A stretch of 60,383 bases of DNA from Alphaproteobacteria bacterium (lineage in GTDB: Bacteria > Pseudomonadota > Alphaproteobacteria > Micavibrionales > Micavibrionaceae), in contig JAGRIJ010000074.1 of the NCBI GenBank assembly GCA_020443295.1, positions 1-60,383 on the forward strand. The letters are read 5' to 3'. This document shows, piece by piece, positions 51,876 to 59,829 of this stretch. The position numbers and the translations under genes are program-made. The stretch's first letter is position 1. Every line of letters starts with the position of its first letter. The notes under the pieces are model-generated. The model saw only the letters and a list, made by a program, of their open reading frames with translations, searched no databases and was not told the DNA's origin.

Positions 51876-53269
51876 CAGCGATCCGTTGTCTCGGCGACCT
51901 TAATCTGATCTTCAATTTCATCCTGCAGATCAGAAACGGCCAGTTCCAGCAAAACTGAAAACGAAGCTTCGTTGCGCAGGAAGCTCTTGAAGAGATCAAA
52001 TTTCTGCATCAGTTTAATGGCTTCCAGCGCCACAACCTTTCTGTTTACGTTTGCCGGCGTGTCGTACAAATTCGTGAAGAAATCAGGGTTTTGATAGACT
52101 TTCTTGGTCAGCAATTCCATTTGGGCATAATAGCTTGGATTTTCGCCGATTAACGCAAGGACCTCAGCCGGGGGCACTCCGAGTTCGGTCAGGACCGGTT
52201 CCAAAAATACTCTGGCGTTCATGGGAACCACGTTCCCGCCCGCATCCACTGCGGTACTGCCGTCAGATTTCATCCCGGCGATGGCGTTGAAGCTGTTTTC
52301 AGCAACGCTTCGTTTTGCAACGATTGCCCGCAGCTCCATATAGGCCTGCTGCATATCGCTTAGGGAATCGTTCGGCTGCTTGTTAGTCAGAGAACGAGCG
52401 GGGGGCCGAGGGAAGATGTCGTGAGCGAAAAGATTGTTTGCCAAGGCCATGACGTCTTCTTCTTCAATATTGTCGACCGCGGGCGGGCCTACTGCGCTGA
52501 TGACCGTGTTGGTGAAGTCCATTTTAATGGTCCAGGGCGAGTCCATCACAGAGAAGTAGTCAATATCCCGATTCAGTTGTCTGCGTTGCGCGACCGTCAG
52601 GCCCGCCCAAGCCAAGGCCGTGCAGTAAGCAGAAAGCGCAGTGTTGCGGTCGTGTACGTCGCAGTATTTTTGTGAAAACTGCTGCAAACGGTTCGCCTTG
52701 TCGATATCGTTTCCGTATGCTCCCGACTGGTAGGCGTTCCCAAGCTGGCGGTCCTGAGAGCGCTGGCTTATGATCACGGTATTTACCTCAGCCTTACGTT
52801 CTGTTACCGCCAGACTTTTGATCATGGTGCCGAAATTACACATACCTACGCTCGGAACGTAATCTTTATGCGCCCTGGCCTGAAGCACCTGCAAGAGTTG
52901 CTGGGTTTCCAACTGCTCCTTGGCGTCGATGAGGGTTCCGATAATCATAACCTGCTGGATGGCTACCGCCGTGAATTGTTCTGCGGAGAGCATCATTGCG
53001 GGCAGAATACTTTCTTCCCACATTTCATGAACGATAAAGCGTTCAAGCCTGAGGAACTCATCGTTGAGTTTTTCATCAAACTCATCTTCGGCTTCCTGCC
53101 AGACAATCGGGTCAATCAAGGCGAGAAGTGCGGCGCACGAGCAACAGATCGCATTTGCCTGCTGCGCCGGGAAGAGAACAAGGGACAGAATCACGGCCAG
53201 AAGAAGACCTTTTTTCGCAGCCTTTCCTTTTTTTGCCGTTTTTTCTGCCTGTTGCTGTTTTTTCAACAT
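51875..53269 (-). CDS. paralogue 3 of the exported array
   Basis: A 464-residue protein. Basic N-terminus (Lys-rich to residue 20), signal core LLLAVILSLVLFPAQQANA and then ICCSC at the predicted mature start. Core: EQFTAVAIQQVMIIGTLIDAK, HKDYVPSVGMCNFGT (Cys144), YCDVHDRNTALSAYC, PSYYAQMELLTKKVYQNP, NLYDTPANVNRKVVALEAI, and FDLFKSFLRNEASFSVLLEL. It has the His-to-Val change in HKDYVPS. Function unknown. It follows paralogue 2 after 25 bases. Confidence 0.7.
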   Translation of the reverse strand: MLKKQQQAEKTAKKGKAAKKGLLLAVILSLVLFPAQQANAICCSCAALLALIDPIVWQEAEDEFDEKLNDEFLRLERFIVHEMWEESILPAMMLSAEQFTAVAIQQVMIIGTLIDAKEQLETQQLLQVLQARAHKDYVPSVGMCNFGTMIKSLAVTERKAEVNTVIISQRSQDRQLGNAYQSGAYGNDIDKANRLQQFSQKYCDVHDRNTALSAYCTALAWAGLTVAQRRQLNRDIDYFSVMDSPWTIKMDFTNTVISAVGPPAVDNIEEEDVMALANNLFAHDIFPRPPARSLTNKQPNDSLSDMQQAYMELRAIVAKRSVAENSFNAIAGMKSDGSTAVDAGGNVVPMNARVFLEPVLTELGVPPAEVLALIGENPSYYAQMELLTKKVYQNPDFFTNLYDTPANVNRKVVALEAIKLMQKFDLFKSFLRNEASFSVLLELAVSDLQDEIEDQIKVAETTDR

Positions 53270-53294
53270 TCTCGTCAGCTTCTCGTTTCCTTGT

Positions 53295-54743
53295 TTAATC
53301 CCTGGCTTTTTGCGTATTGATAATCTCGTTGTTCAGCTTCCTGAAATCATCGCGTGAATAGCTTGATAAAAGCACGGAGAGAAGCATCTCCTGCCTCAAT
53401 TCGCTTTCATATAATATGCGGTCGAGCATCAGATCGATGGCTTTCATCGCCACGCTCTTACGGGCAACGTTGGCCGGCTTGTCATAGAGGCCCGAATAAA
53501 AGTCCGGGTTCTGGTAGATTTTTTTGGCCAAGACTTCCAATTGCGCATAGAAGCTGGGGTTTTCGCCGATAATCGCATAAATTTCCGAATCGGGCGTTCC
53601 GGCGGGCATCAACTGCTTGAATGCAGCGGCAAGGAATGTTCTGGTCAGCGGCGGACCGCCGGAGATCAGAGATGTATCCGATGTTCCTGCCGATTTCATA
53701 CCTACAATAGAGTTAAAGGTGTTCTGGGCAACACTGCGTTTGGCAGCAACACTGCGAAGATCTATATAGAGTTTTTGCCCAAACCGGCTTCTTAATTTCT
53801 GACGCGAAATGTTCCGGGATAGAACGCTGGTTCCATACAGGTTCGATGACATGGCAAGAACGTCTTCCTCATCATCAGGAGGCGGGATTACCGTCGGCCC
53901 TTCGAAATTCACTTCGAGAGTCCGCTTCTGGTCAATCAAGCGGCCATAGTCGATATCAATATTCTTGCGATTCGGGTTCGTGGCTCCCGTGGTTCCCGCC
54001 CCTCCGGGCCCGTCATGGTCACATGCGAGATCCAGACCGGTCCCCGGACCCGTCCAGTCGTTATCCTTGGGGTCGCAGTAGGTCGTTACGAACTGCATCC
54101 AGCGGACTGCCTTGTCTCTTTGCACGGACTGGGCGCCGTTCATGTTGGCGTTCCCCAATTGTCTGTCGAGTTCGTAATCCGCCATCACTCTTTTATTAAA
54201 CAATCCTCTGGCTTCGGATGCCGCCAAGCTTCGCGCCGCGGTTCCCATCCAGCAGATCTCCTCGCTGGGATGGTAGTCCTTGTGAGCCTCCGCATGGAGC
54301 TGCCAGAAGAGGCGCTGGGTTTCCAACTGATGTTTTGCATCAAGCATGGCCCCGAGAATTTCCATCTGGTACATGCCCATCGCGGATAGAAACTCGGTCA
54401 TTTCCGCGAGGCCTTTGACCCAGAAATCTTCAAAGAAGTCCTCCACTATCCAGTTAATTTCGCTGTTGATGTGGTCGTGGATATTCTGCTTAATGATGGC
54501 CTTGAAAATCAGCTGGATGATTTTTGCAATAATCGGAACGACAATACAGTCGACCGGGCCGCACAACCAGCAGGGGATACATAGACCTTCGGCTTCGCGG
54601 CTTTTCATGGTCAGCGTCGAGCCCGTGAGGATGGAGAACATCAGGAATATCAGAAGAATCTTCTTCAGACCTGTTGAGAAGAAACGCCTGCGCTTAGGCT
54701 GCGGCGGGGCGGAAGATGCAGAATGTGTGGTTTCTGCCGTCAT
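53295..54743 (-). CDS. paralogue 2 of the exported array
   Basis: A 482-residue protein. After a basic, Pro-rich N-terminus and the hydrophobic LKKILLIFLMFSILTGSTLT come LCIPCWLCGPVDC, a four-Cys cluster, and a second hydrophobic stretch (IVVPIIAKIIQLIFKAII) that could be a membrane span or hairpin. Core: TEFLSAMGMYQMEILGAMLD, HKDYHPSEEICWMGT (Cys164), YCDPKDNDW, ACDHDG, LRSVAAKRSVAQNTFNSIVG, PSFYAQLEVLAKKIYQNP and YDKPANVARKSVAMKAIDLM. It is closest to paralogue 1. It overlaps that gene by four bases. Confidence 0.7.
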   Translation of the reverse strand: MTAETTHSASSAPPQPKRRRFFSTGLKKILLIFLMFSILTGSTLTMKSREAEGLCIPCWLCGPVDCIVVPIIAKIIQLIFKAIIKQNIHDHINSEINWIVEDFFEDFWVKGLAEMTEFLSAMGMYQMEILGAMLDAKHQLETQRLFWQLHAEAHKDYHPSEEICWMGTAARSLAASEARGLFNKRVMADYELDRQLGNANMNGAQSVQRDKAVRWMQFVTTYCDPKDNDWTGPGTGLDLACDHDGPGGAGTTGATNPNRKNIDIDYGRLIDQKRTLEVNFEGPTVIPPPDDEEDVLAMSSNLYGTSVLSRNISRQKLRSRFGQKLYIDLRSVAAKRSVAQNTFNSIVGMKSAGTSDTSLISGGPPLTRTFLAAAFKQLMPAGTPDSEIYAIIGENPSFYAQLEVLAKKIYQNPDFYSGLYDKPANVARKSVAMKAIDLMLDRILYESELRQEMLLSVLLSSYSRDDFRKLNNEIINTQKARD

Positions 54744-56212
54744 TTCTGTCCTCCGGACGCGTTGACCAGTTGCCGGTTCGTTTCTCTTTGCTTCGCCCTA
54801 ATCTTGCTGGACAGAAGAACGGAAACAACCATTTCTTTTCTTACCTGGCTTTCATAAATCGCACGGTCGAGCATCAGCTCGATTGCCTGCATCGCCACTT
54901 TTTTACGGGATACGTTGGCTGGGGTATCATAGAGATTGGCGTAAAAATCCGGGTTCTGGTAGAGCTTCTTAGACATGATCTCCAATTGGGAGTAGTAGCT
55001 AGGCTCCTCGCCTATCAGCTCATAAATTTCCGCATCCGGAGCGCCTGTGGGCATCAGTTCCTTTACAATCGACGCCAGATACTCCCTTGTCTGCGAGCCA
55101 GCCGCCAAATTCGAGCCCGTTCCCGCTGATTTCAGTCCGACGATACTGTCAAAAGAATATTGCGCCACAGTGCGTTTTGCCGCAACGCTGCGCAATTCGA
55201 GGTAAAGTTTCTTACCGTTCTCCGACATAAGTTTCTGACGGGACAAGTCTCTTGTCAGGACCTGGTGTCCATACAAGTTTCTCGACATGGCCGTAACGTC
55301 CTCTTCATCGTCCGTGCGGGCCGCATTGGTAAAATCAATGTCCAGCGTGCGTGGCTCTTCCACCAAGCGGGTATAATCGAGATCAATATTCATCCGCCAC
55401 GGGTCTGTTGCACCTTTCGGCCCTCCCCTGTTCGCCGCCGGGCCGGGGAAGTTGGCGTCACGGTCACAGGCAAATTCAAGACCGGAAAGCTGGCCGTAAG
55501 GAGGAGCCACCATCGGGGCCGGAATCGCGGAAGGGACGAGCCAGTTATTGTCCTTCGGATCGCAATAGGTATCGACGAACTGGGCCCAACGCCCCCGATA
55601 ATCCTGTTCAGCACTTGGAGCCGCGTTCGCGTTCGCATTACCGATCTGACGAGCCAGCCCCGTCTCGGAAAGGGCTATTGTATTATGAGTCCCTTTAATT
55701 TCAGAGTTTGCCATACTCCTGACGTTAGTCCCGAACCAGCAGAAATCATCCGACGGGCGATAATCCTTGTGCGCCTCAGCCTGCAATTGCTGGAACAATC
55801 TCTGGGTATCCAATTGGATTTTCGCGTCCATGAACGCTCCGATAATACTCATTTCCTGCATGGCGACCGCATTCATCTGGGTCGTCATTTCCGCCATAGC
55901 CGGGATCACTTCTTTTTCAAAGAACTCATCAATCAGCCAGTCTTCAAAAGCGTCCAAGTCGTCGTCGAATTCATCCTCGGTATGCTGCACAATATCATCG
56001 TGATATTGCTGGAGCTGGTTGCTTGCCGCCGAGCAGTCCGCCGAAGAACAGGTTCCCACCAGACAGCCGCAACTGGCATAGGCTTTGTCAGAGGAAAGAA
56101 ATAAAGTGATCTCCGTCACCGCGACAACGGTTAAAAGGCCCAAAAACAAAAACCGCCGCAGCCACAGGCCCTGATAAACTCTTCTGAATAGGGTAACAAA
56201 TGCCTTGGTCAT
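54740..56212 (-). CDS. paralogue 1 of the exported array, first gene
   Basis: A 490-residue protein with signal core FLFLGLLTVVAVTEITLFL, then SCGCLVGTCSSADC at the likely mature N-terminus. A helical, acidic region (EDEFDDDLDAFEDWLIDEFF) comes before the core: TTQMNAVAMQEMSIIGAFMD, HKDYRPSDDFCWFGT (Cys158), YCDPKDNNWL, FACDRD, LRSVAAKRTVAQYSFDSIVG, PSYYSQLEIMSKKLYQNP and YDTPANVSRKKVAMQAIELM. It opens the minus-strand operon and is divergent from dotI, 243 bases away. The family was not recognised. It could be an export substrate, a surface fibre subunit or an adhesin. Confidence 0.7.
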   Translation of the reverse strand: MTKAFVTLFRRVYQGLWLRRFLFLGLLTVVAVTEITLFLSSDKAYASCGCLVGTCSSADCSAASNQLQQYHDDIVQHTEDEFDDDLDAFEDWLIDEFFEKEVIPAMAEMTTQMNAVAMQEMSIIGAFMDAKIQLDTQRLFQQLQAEAHKDYRPSDDFCWFGTNVRSMANSEIKGTHNTIALSETGLARQIGNANANAAPSAEQDYRGRWAQFVDTYCDPKDNNWLVPSAIPAPMVAPPYGQLSGLEFACDRDANFPGPAANRGGPKGATDPWRMNIDLDYTRLVEEPRTLDIDFTNAARTDDEEDVTAMSRNLYGHQVLTRDLSRQKLMSENGKKLYLELRSVAAKRTVAQYSFDSIVGLKSAGTGSNLAAGSQTREYLASIVKELMPTGAPDAEIYELIGEEPSYYSQLEIMSKKLYQNPDFYANLYDTPANVSRKKVAMQAIELMLDRAIYESQVRKEMVVSVLLSSKIRAKQRETNRQLVNASGGQK

Positions 56213-56270
56213 ATTGAGGTGTTTCTTACATTAACTTCGACATTAAGCCTATGGACACCAGCACACTATT

Positions 56271-56287
56271 GTTAAACTTTGTTTAAC
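56271..56287. promoter_or_regulatory. perfect 7-bp inverted repeat in the divergent dotI / paralogue promoter region
   Basis: GTTAAAC at 56271-56277 and GTTTAAC at 56281-56287 are exact inverted repeats separated by TTT. They lie 59 bases upstream of the paralogue operon and 168 bases before dotI. The sequence suits a dimeric regulator controlling both. TATACT at 56318-56323 on the dotI side is a candidate -10. No regulator gene is adjacent. Confidence 0.5.
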
Positions 56288-56432
56288 CTGTCTTAAAATC
56301 CCAGCTTCCGTTCAGGTTATACTAACATAATGTCTTTCGTAAAGGCACGTTTTTTGAGTCCCTGCACAAAAACCGATTTAATTTTTCATCGGGATTGATT
56401 TTTTGTTGTAATAAAAGATAATGGAGCGTGAA

Positions 56433-56462
56433 ATGAAAGCATCAGAAGACGCAATATGTTAA
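56433..56462 (+). CDS. nine-codon leader ORF overlapping the dotI start
   Basis: ATG 56433 encodes MKASEDAIC, then TAA at 56460-56462. GGAG is six bases upstream of the ATG. The ORF ends four bases into dotI (ATG 56456), whose own upstream site (GAAG) is weak. It could couple or tune dotI translation. It is short, so it may be chance. Confidence 0.35.
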   Translation: MKASEDAIC

Positions 56463-57169
56463 ACAAATTCCAGAAAAAGCAGCCTCCGCCCGCGGAAAAA
56501 GACAAGGAAACAAAGGAATCTGAGGAGGCCGCTCCTCCGGAGCTTGATACCTCCGGCTTGGGGACCGTTGTTATCCGTAACGAGTTTTACCGGGACGGCT
56601 ACCGCAGTCTTTTGAAACTCACCCTGATTCAGAGCCTTATTATCCTTGGGCTGATCGGTGCGATGTATTACGTTATTTATGCGCACCAGCCCGAGCATCG
56701 TTATTTTGCCACAACCGAAGACGGGCGACTCGTTCCAATGGTTCCCCTGAACCAGCCGAACCTCAGCGCGCCCGCCCTTATGTCCTGGGTTGCGCAAGCC
56801 TCTACCGAGGTTATGACTTTCGGCTTCAACGATTACCGGCGGCGCCTTCAGGAAGCCTCCAGAAACTTTACCAAACGCGGATGGGAAAGTTTTACACAGG
56901 CTTTGCAGCGGTCAAGGATCATCGAAATGGTCGAGGTCAACCAGCAGGTTCTTTCCGCAGCACCTAAAGGTGCGCCGATTCTCGAATCAGAGGGTCTGGT
57001 CGCCGGCCGTTATCAATGGGTCGTTCAGGTTCCCCTTATTCTTACGTACCAATCCGGCGCACGAACCCAAAATACGGGACTCCTCGTAACGGTTGTCGTG
57101 GTCCGGGTCCCCCGCCTTGAAAGTCCGAATGGCGTTGGTATTGAGCAATGGGTTGCCGTTCCCCGTTAA
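56456..57169 (+). CDS. dotI: DotI/IcmL-like inner-membrane protein
   Basis: A 237-residue DotI (TraM of IncI). A polar Pro/Glu/Lys-rich N-terminus leads to FYRDGYRSLLKLTLIQSLII (the single span), then the periplasmic domain: EHRYFATTEDGRLVPMVPLN, WVAQASTEVMTFGFNDYRRR, RNFTKRGWESFTQAL and the C-terminal YQWVVQVPLILTYQSGARTQ. It forms a ring in the inner membrane, thought to support complex assembly. It is the first gene of dotI-dotH-dotG-dotF. Confidence 0.93.
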   Translation: MLNKFQKKQPPPAEKDKETKESEEAAPPELDTSGLGTVVIRNEFYRDGYRSLLKLTLIQSLIILGLIGAMYYVIYAHQPEHRYFATTEDGRLVPMVPLNQPNLSAPALMSWVAQASTEVMTFGFNDYRRRLQEASRNFTKRGWESFTQALQRSRIIEMVEVNQQVLSAAPKGAPILESEGLVAGRYQWVVQVPLILTYQSGARTQNTGLLVTVVVVRVPRLESPNGVGIEQWVAVPR

Positions 57170-57317
57170 GTTTCTTGTGTAATACTTTCCGTCTCTTAAA
57201 TCAGCATGAGTATTTTTTAAGATTATTTATGATACGGTGTTGATAGTACGTGACAATTGGAAATTTCCGTTGTATCGTTAATTGAATTTTTTGAGTTTCT
57301 GGGTTAGATCTTTAGTC

Positions 57318-58478
57318 ATGAAAAACAGAACATCAGATTTACTTGCTTTTATTGGACAATCCGCCCGGTGCGTTTCATTTAGCGTGTTACTGGCCTCGGC
57401 GGTTTTTGTTACTCTCCCCTCCCATGTCTATGCACAAGAAGATGACCCTCTTGCCGGTGCAGATGACAGTTCGCTTGACGATGCTGATCTCGGCGATGAT
57501 ATGTCCGAGGATGAAGCGCCGGGTAAAACAGCCGACAGTAAAGCTCCAAGCGACAGCAAGCTGGATTCCATGCCTGCGCTTGATCTGGATAATCCTGAAA
57601 AGGATCCTTTTGATTTTGAAGAAGATGAAGGGCTGGATGAGTTTCAGAAGACGTCCGAACAGCTTGAGGACGATTTCAGGAAAGGCGCGTTTCAGGCCGC
57701 CCTTAACAAAATTATGCCGCTGCGTCCGGATGAAATCAGAACGCTTCTCGAGCGTCTGGACCGGACAGTCGAGTCAACAGAGACTCCCGTTCACCCTTTC
57801 CCAAGGCCCGAAAGCGTTGTTCAGAACGTTTCCCTTGACCCTGGAAGCGCTCCCCTTACTATTAAAGTTGCTTTTGGTTATGTCACGACTGTCAGCATGG
57901 TCGACAGTTCAGGTGCTCCCTGGCCGATTGAGGATATTACGTGGGTTGGTAATTTTGCCGTGCAGGGTGAGTCTTCCGGGAAGGATACTCCTACGAATAT
58001 AATGAGGGTTTCACCGCAGAATGATTTCGGACATGGAAATATGTCTGTTAAAATGCTTGGGCTGGATACTCCTATTATCTTTACCCTCGAAACTAACAGA
58101 GATGTTGTTTACTATCGGTTTGATGCCGCCATTCCCGGAAACGGCCCGTTTGCGACAGCCCCCCTTATGCAGCCGGGTATTACTCTGGCTGCCGGAGATG
58201 TTGATATGTCCGCGGCATTGAGTGGCGTTTTGCCAAAGGATGCCGTTAAGCTTCATGTTGAAGGTACGGACGGGCGGACGAGTGCTTTCAAATATAATAA
58301 CTATACTTATGTGCGTACTCCCCTGACCCTTTTATCTCCGGGGTGGGAGAGTTCCGTATCCTCGGCGGATGGCACCCGTGTTTATGCCCTTACCGATGCC
58401 CCTGTCCTGCTTTTATCCGATAAAGGACGCATGGTCCGTGCCTATCTCTCTGAGCGTGAGGAGTTGCTAGATGAATGA
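57318..58478 (+). CDS. dotH: DotH/IcmK-like outer-membrane core protein
   Basis: A 386-residue exported DotH (TraN of IncI). Signal MKNRTSDLLAFIGQSARCVS with core SVLLASAVFVTLPSHVYA; cleavage near VYA. An acidic Asp/Glu-rich linker follows, then the conserved core: LPFQAALNKIMPLRPDEIR-like segment (FQAALNKIMPLRPDEIRTLL), VSLDPGSAPLTIKVAFGYVT, STVSMVDSSG-like, GMPWPIEDI-like (GAPWPIEDITWVGNF) and the C-terminal VKLHVEGTDGRTSAFKYNNY. It is a channel part of the type IVB outer-membrane complex, with DotC and DotD. ATG 57318 is preferred over TTG 57282. It overlaps dotG by eight bases. Confidence 0.92.
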   Translation: MKNRTSDLLAFIGQSARCVSFSVLLASAVFVTLPSHVYAQEDDPLAGADDSSLDDADLGDDMSEDEAPGKTADSKAPSDSKLDSMPALDLDNPEKDPFDFEEDEGLDEFQKTSEQLEDDFRKGAFQAALNKIMPLRPDEIRTLLERLDRTVESTETPVHPFPRPESVVQNVSLDPGSAPLTIKVAFGYVTTVSMVDSSGAPWPIEDITWVGNFAVQGESSGKDTPTNIMRVSPQNDFGHGNMSVKMLGLDTPIIFTLETNRDVVYYRFDAAIPGNGPFATAPLMQPGITLAAGDVDMSAALSGVLPKDAVKLHVEGTDGRTSAFKYNNYTYVRTPLTLLSPGWESSVSSADGTRVYALTDAPVLLLSDKGRMVRAYLSEREELLDE

Positions 58479-59736
58479 CGATCTTGATGAGGAAATTATC
58501 GGCTCCGAAGAGGGGTTTGATGAATTTGTCCAGAAAAACACTCTTGGAGACCTCTGGAGAAACAGTCCTGTCGTAAAAGTCGGGGTTGTTGGCTTAGTCG
58601 TTCTTGTTTTTGTAGGCTCCCTGTGGTTTTTCGGGAAAGCAAAGGAAAAAACTCCTGATTCCATGGTTCCTGCACCCTCACAGGTTAGCGCGCCGCCTGG
58701 AACGGCTGAAGCGTCCCCCGCTTATGTTCAGGCTGTTGAGGAACAGAACGAAGCCGATTTTGAGAAGGCTATCAAAACCGGGGACAGTACAATACCAGTT
58801 CCGGTTGAGACCCCCTCCGACCGCCTGCAGCTTCCTGAAGAGAAGGAGGATACTGAAGATCCCCTGCATCGATGGAGACGGTTGCAGGAAGAGCGTGTTC
58901 TGCGTGACACTGGTGACGATCAGGATGTTGAGCCCGTTACCGTTCTTGATTCGGAACAGCAGAACGAGGCGATGAAAAGTATGGCCGAGTCTATGATGAA
59001 ACAAATGCAGCAAGTTCTCTCTCGTCAGGGTGAGCGTGTGCGGATGCAGCACAAGCGTTTTATAAAGATCAGCAACAACAATGAAGGCGGGGGCGGGGGA
59101 GCCAATGCCGGCGGTCCCGATCAGGGAGAATTTGACGGCGAAGCTGTTAAAGAAGAGCCTAAAATTATTATTCCTGCCGGGGAAATCGAATATGGACAGA
59201 TGCTACTTGAGGCTAATTCGGATGTTCCCGGGCCCGTACTGGTGCTTCTTGTCTCCGGACCGCTTAAAGGGTCCAAGCTGATTGGAACATTCAGTGTTCA
59301 GGATGATTATCTGACCCTGCGATTTGACAGGATCGTTGTTGAGGGTCGTGACAGCGCTGTTGATGCGATCGCCCTTAACCCCGATACGTCGCTTCCGGGT
59401 ATTGCGACAGAAGTTGATCACCGTTATCTGCAACGGATTCTTCTCCCCGCTGCTGCCGCTTTCGTTGAGGGTTTCTCAGAGGCTCTTGCTCAAACGGATG
59501 CTACCAGTATTACCATCGATACCGGCGCCAGCGGAACCACTACTACGGCTACCGATCAAAATCTTAATACTAAAGAAGAAGTTGCTCTTGGTGTTAAAGA
59601 GGCCGGTGAGGAAGTCCGGGATATCATTGATGAGATGAATGATGACGTTAAAGTTCTGGTCAGAATTGAAGCTGGAACCCCGATCGGCATCTTCTTCACC
59701 CGCGCCGTCACTGAAGAAGTGAACGATGATACTTGA
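58471..59736 (+). CDS. dotG: DotG/IcmE-like (VirB10-like) protein, short form
   Basis: A 421-residue DotG (TraO of IncI). Acidic cytoplasmic N-terminus, one span (34-54: VVKVGVVGLVVLVFVGSLWF), a disordered middle and a C-terminal VirB10-like domain from about residue 231: IIIPAGEIEYGQMLLEANSD, GPLKGSKLIGTFSVQDDYLT and DHRYLQRILLPAAAAFVEGF. It lacks the long pentapeptide-like repeat region that makes Legionella DotG more than 1000 residues, so resembles the IncI form. It bridges inner and outer membrane. Eight-base overlap with dotH. Confidence 0.93.
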   Translation: MNDDLDEEIIGSEEGFDEFVQKNTLGDLWRNSPVVKVGVVGLVVLVFVGSLWFFGKAKEKTPDSMVPAPSQVSAPPGTAEASPAYVQAVEEQNEADFEKAIKTGDSTIPVPVETPSDRLQLPEEKEDTEDPLHRWRRLQEERVLRDTGDDQDVEPVTVLDSEQQNEAMKSMAESMMKQMQQVLSRQGERVRMQHKRFIKISNNNEGGGGGANAGGPDQGEFDGEAVKEEPKIIIPAGEIEYGQMLLEANSDVPGPVLVLLVSGPLKGSKLIGTFSVQDDYLTLRFDRIVVEGRDSAVDAIALNPDTSLPGIATEVDHRYLQRILLPAAAAFVEGFSEALAQTDATSITIDTGASGTTTTATDQNLNTKEEVALGVKEAGEEVRDIIDEMNDDVKVLVRIEAGTPIGIFFTRAVTEEVNDDT

Positions 59737-59792
59737 TTAAAAACAGAATTTTTGTTTTTATCCATGGTATTGCTTTTCTGAAATTTATTATT

Positions 59793-59816
59793 TTTTTCTC
59801 TGGTTTGAGAGAAAAA
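59793..59816 (+). promoter_or_regulatory. 9-bp hairpin over the ribosome site of the last gene
   Basis: TTTTTCTCT at 59793-59801 is the exact inverted repeat of AGAGAAAAA at 59808-59816, with a six-base loop. The AAGGGG ribosome site (59815-59820) begins at the end of its right arm, 9 bases before ATG 59830. It might reduce initiation or act as a weak attenuator in the dotG-dotF gap. Confidence 0.35.
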
Positions 59817-59829
59817 GGGGCTTGGTTCA

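Noticed and set aside
51875..53269. Calling paralogues 3 and 4 lipoproteins because of Cys at the mature start
   Set aside because: The residues before the Cys (ANAIC, AEAIC) do not fit the lipobox L-[AS]-[GA]-C; signal peptidase I cleavage is more likely.
55160..56104. 314-aa ORF opposite paralogue 1, and similar shadows opposite paralogues 2 to 5
   Set aside because: Antisense to the five conserved paralogues, whose shared motifs prove the minus-strand frame.
48755..56212. Assigning the five paralogues to VirB5 or TraW-type pilus-tip proteins
   Set aside because: VirB5 is shorter and lacks the Cys pattern and the NLYD-PANV motif; I saw no residue-level match, so no family is claimed.
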